Below, in pieces: positions 15,590-16,757 of a stretch of DNA of 16,757 bases (position 1 is the stretch's first letter; each line of letters begins with the position of its first letter). The notes beneath the pieces were generated by a model. The model ran no database searches and was not told the origin of the DNA. It saw only the letters and a list, made by a program, of their open reading frames with translations. Origin of the DNA: CAG-1031 sp964556785 (lineage in GTDB: Bacteria > Bacteroidota > Bacteroidia > Bacteroidales > Muribaculaceae); assembly GCA_964556785.1 (NCBI GenBank), contig CAZKXM010000040.1, positions 1-16,757 on the forward strand, given 5' to 3'. Made by a program: the position numbers and the translations under genes.

Positions 15590-15594
15590 ATTAG

Positions 15595-15602
15595 TATCTT
15601 TG
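15595..15602 (+). promoter_or_regulatory. Probable -7 element of the glyS promoter
   Basis: TATCTTTG matches TAnnTTTG exactly and lies 73 nt before the glyS ATG. The expected -33 position (about 15571-15575) reads ATTCC rather than TTTG, so the promoter may be weaker or need an activator. The likely leader contains a small hairpin: TCGGG at 15629-15633 pairs with CCCGA at 15641-15645 around a 7-nt loop. Nothing resembling a T-box or another known riboswitch is visible in this leader. Confidence 0.6.
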
Positions 15603-15675
15603 TGCCCGATAGTACCCTGAACGAAACGTCGGGGCTGTCACCCGAACAATAAGTAATCACAAATTGAATCAAGAT

Positions 15676-16757
15676 ATGGCAACTCAGGACGATGTCTTCA
15701 AGAAAATAGTGTCACACGCGAAGGAGTACGGTTTCGTGTTCCAGTCGAGCGAGATCTACGACGGTCTGTCGGCCGTGTACGACTACGGTCAGAACGGTGT
15801 CGAGCTCAAGAACAATATCAAACGCTACTGGTGGGACGCGATGACTCTTCTGCATGAAAACATCGTCGGCATCGACTCTGCCATCTTCATGCACCCCACC
15901 ATCTGGAAAGCATCGGGCCACGTTGATGCATTCAACGATCCTTTGATCGACAACCGCGACTCGAAGAAGCGTTATCGTGCCGATGTGCTGATCGAAGACC
16001 AGATCGGCAAGATTGAGGAAAAGATCGAGAAAGAGGTAGCCAAAGGACGCAAGCGTTTCGGCGACAGCTTTGACGAAGAGCAGTTCCGGGCAACCAACCA
16101 GCGTGTGCTCGATTACGCCGCCAAACGCGATGCCCTCCATCAGCGCTATGCCGACGCCATGAGCTCCAACAATCTCGAGGAGCTGCGCCAGATAATTATC
16201 GATGAAGAGATCGTGTGCCCCGTGTCAGGGACCAAAAACTGGACCGATGTACGTCAGTTCAACCTCATGTTCCGCACCGAGATGGGTTCGACAGCCGACG
16301 GCGCCATGACGGTTTATCTCCGTCCCGAAACAGCGCAGGGTATTTTCGTCAACTATCTTAATGTGCAGAAAACAGGACGCATGCGCATTCCCTTCGGCAT
16401 TGCGCAGATCGGCAAGGCTTTCCGTAATGAGATTGTTGCACGCCAGTTCATTTTCCGCATGCGCGAGTTCGAGCAGATGGAGATGCAGTTCTTCGTCCGT
16501 CCCGGCGAGGAAATGAAGTGGTTCAACTACTGGAAGGAATGGCGCCTGAGCTGGCACAAGGCTCTCGGCCTCGGCGATGAGAAGTACCGCTACCACGACC
16601 ACGAGAAGCTGGCCCACTATGCCAACGCCGCTACCGATATCGAGTTCAAGATGCCCTTTGGCTTCAAGGAAGTGGAAGGCATCCACTCGCGCACCGACTT
16701 TGACCTGTCGCAGCACGAGAAATTCTCGGGCAAGAAGATACAGTATTTCGACCCGGA
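15676..16757 (+). CDS. glyS: Glycyl-tRNA synthetase, N-terminal part (3' end outside window)
   Basis: The enzyme charges tRNA-Gly with glycine. The frame is open from ATG 15676 to the right edge with no stop, covering 360 codons of a protein normally about 510 residues long. It is the single-chain, homodimeric GlyRS type and not the GlyQ/GlyS two-subunit type. The N-terminus DVFKKIVSHAKEYGFVFQSSEIYDGL is characteristic, as are YDYGQNGVELK and LRPETAQGIFVN. Class II motif 2 appears as FRNEI (residues 249-253) within GKAFRNEIVARQFIFRMREFEQMEMQFF. The region between about residues 100 and 180 is rich in charged helix-forming residues. The start is supported by the first conserved block beginning at once, and by a -7 element upstream. 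It is divergent from mazG. Confidence 0.96.
   Translation, partial: MATQDDVFKKIVSHAKEYGFVFQSSEIYDGLSAVYDYGQNGVELKNNIKRYWWDAMTLLHENIVGIDSAIFMHPTIWKASGHVDAFNDPLIDNRDSKKRYRADVLIEDQIGKIEEKIEKEVAKGRKRFGDSFDEEQFRATNQRVLDYAAKRDALHQRYADAMSSNNLEELRQIIIDEEIVCPVSGTKNWTDVRQFNLMFRTEMGSTADGAMTVYLRPETAQGIFVNYLNVQKTGRMRIPFGIAQIGKAFRNEIVARQFIFRMREFEQMEMQFFVRPGEEMKWFNYWKEWRLSWHKALGLGDEKYRYHDHEKLAHYANAATDIEFKMPFGFKEVEGIHSRTDFDLSQHEKFSGKKIQYFDP

Noticed and set aside
15712..16716. Two minus-strand open frames (15712-16140 and 16225-16716)
   Set aside because: Both are antisense shadows of glyS, whose frame is open from 15676 to the right edge with intact class II synthetase motifs.
1..16757. CRISPR arrays, tRNA genes, insertion sequences, integration sites
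   Set aside because: No regularly spaced repeats, cloverleaf-like segments, transposase or integrase frames, or flanking direct repeats were seen on either strand.

Overview
The window looks like chromosome of a gut Bacteroidales bacterium. Muribaculaceae is my best guess, from overall protein resemblance and moderately high GC, and it is not proven. Supporting signs are Bacteroidetes-type promoters (TTTG, about 19-20 nt, TAnnTTTG), few Shine-Dalgarno sequences, DUF4286 beside ruvC, DUF4493 and PCMD lipoproteins, and a Bacteroidetes-style TopB. No tRNA, rRNA, CRISPR array, transposase or integrase was seen. No gene-free stretch exceeds 300 bases; the longest is the 156-nt gap between mazG and glyS.

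Region 1 (1-3966, plus strand) is housekeeping. It opens with the C-terminal part of an RNase E/G protein, closed by a strong hairpin (595-627). A near-consensus promoter (632-663) then reads into a tight run: family 2 glycosyltransferase, DUF4286 protein, ruvC, an RluA-family pseudouridine synthase and fmt. Several of these genes overlap by a few bases, so they are probably co-transcribed.

Region 2 (4005-12102, plus strand) is the accessory part and the most interesting. It holds a large DUF4493/PCMD lipoprotein, two adjacent paralogous outer-membrane beta-barrel proteins, a second PCMD lipoprotein and a secreted GH31 glycosidase. Gaps are 9, 34 and 38 nt, plus one 14-nt overlap. No SusC/SusD pair, regulator or sulfatase is present. 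I read it as one envelope operon in which two surface lipoproteins are paired with two small barrels and a periplasmic GH31 enzyme. A glycan-handling role is inferred, not shown.

Region 3 (12115-15519, minus strand) is a four-gene operon: mazG, a small membrane-anchored unknown, topB and a small Cys-rich membrane protein of the FeoB-associated type. Each junction is a 4-nt ATGA stop/start overlap, so translation is probably coupled. Its promoter (15540-15570) is an almost perfect Bacteroidetes match. A weak two-way terminator separates its end from the GH31 gene.

Region 4 (15676 to the right edge, plus strand) is the 5' part of glycyl-tRNA synthetase, divergent from mazG. The shared intergenic region carries a 13-bp inverted repeat with one mismatch, lying between the two -7 elements. 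It is a candidate operator.
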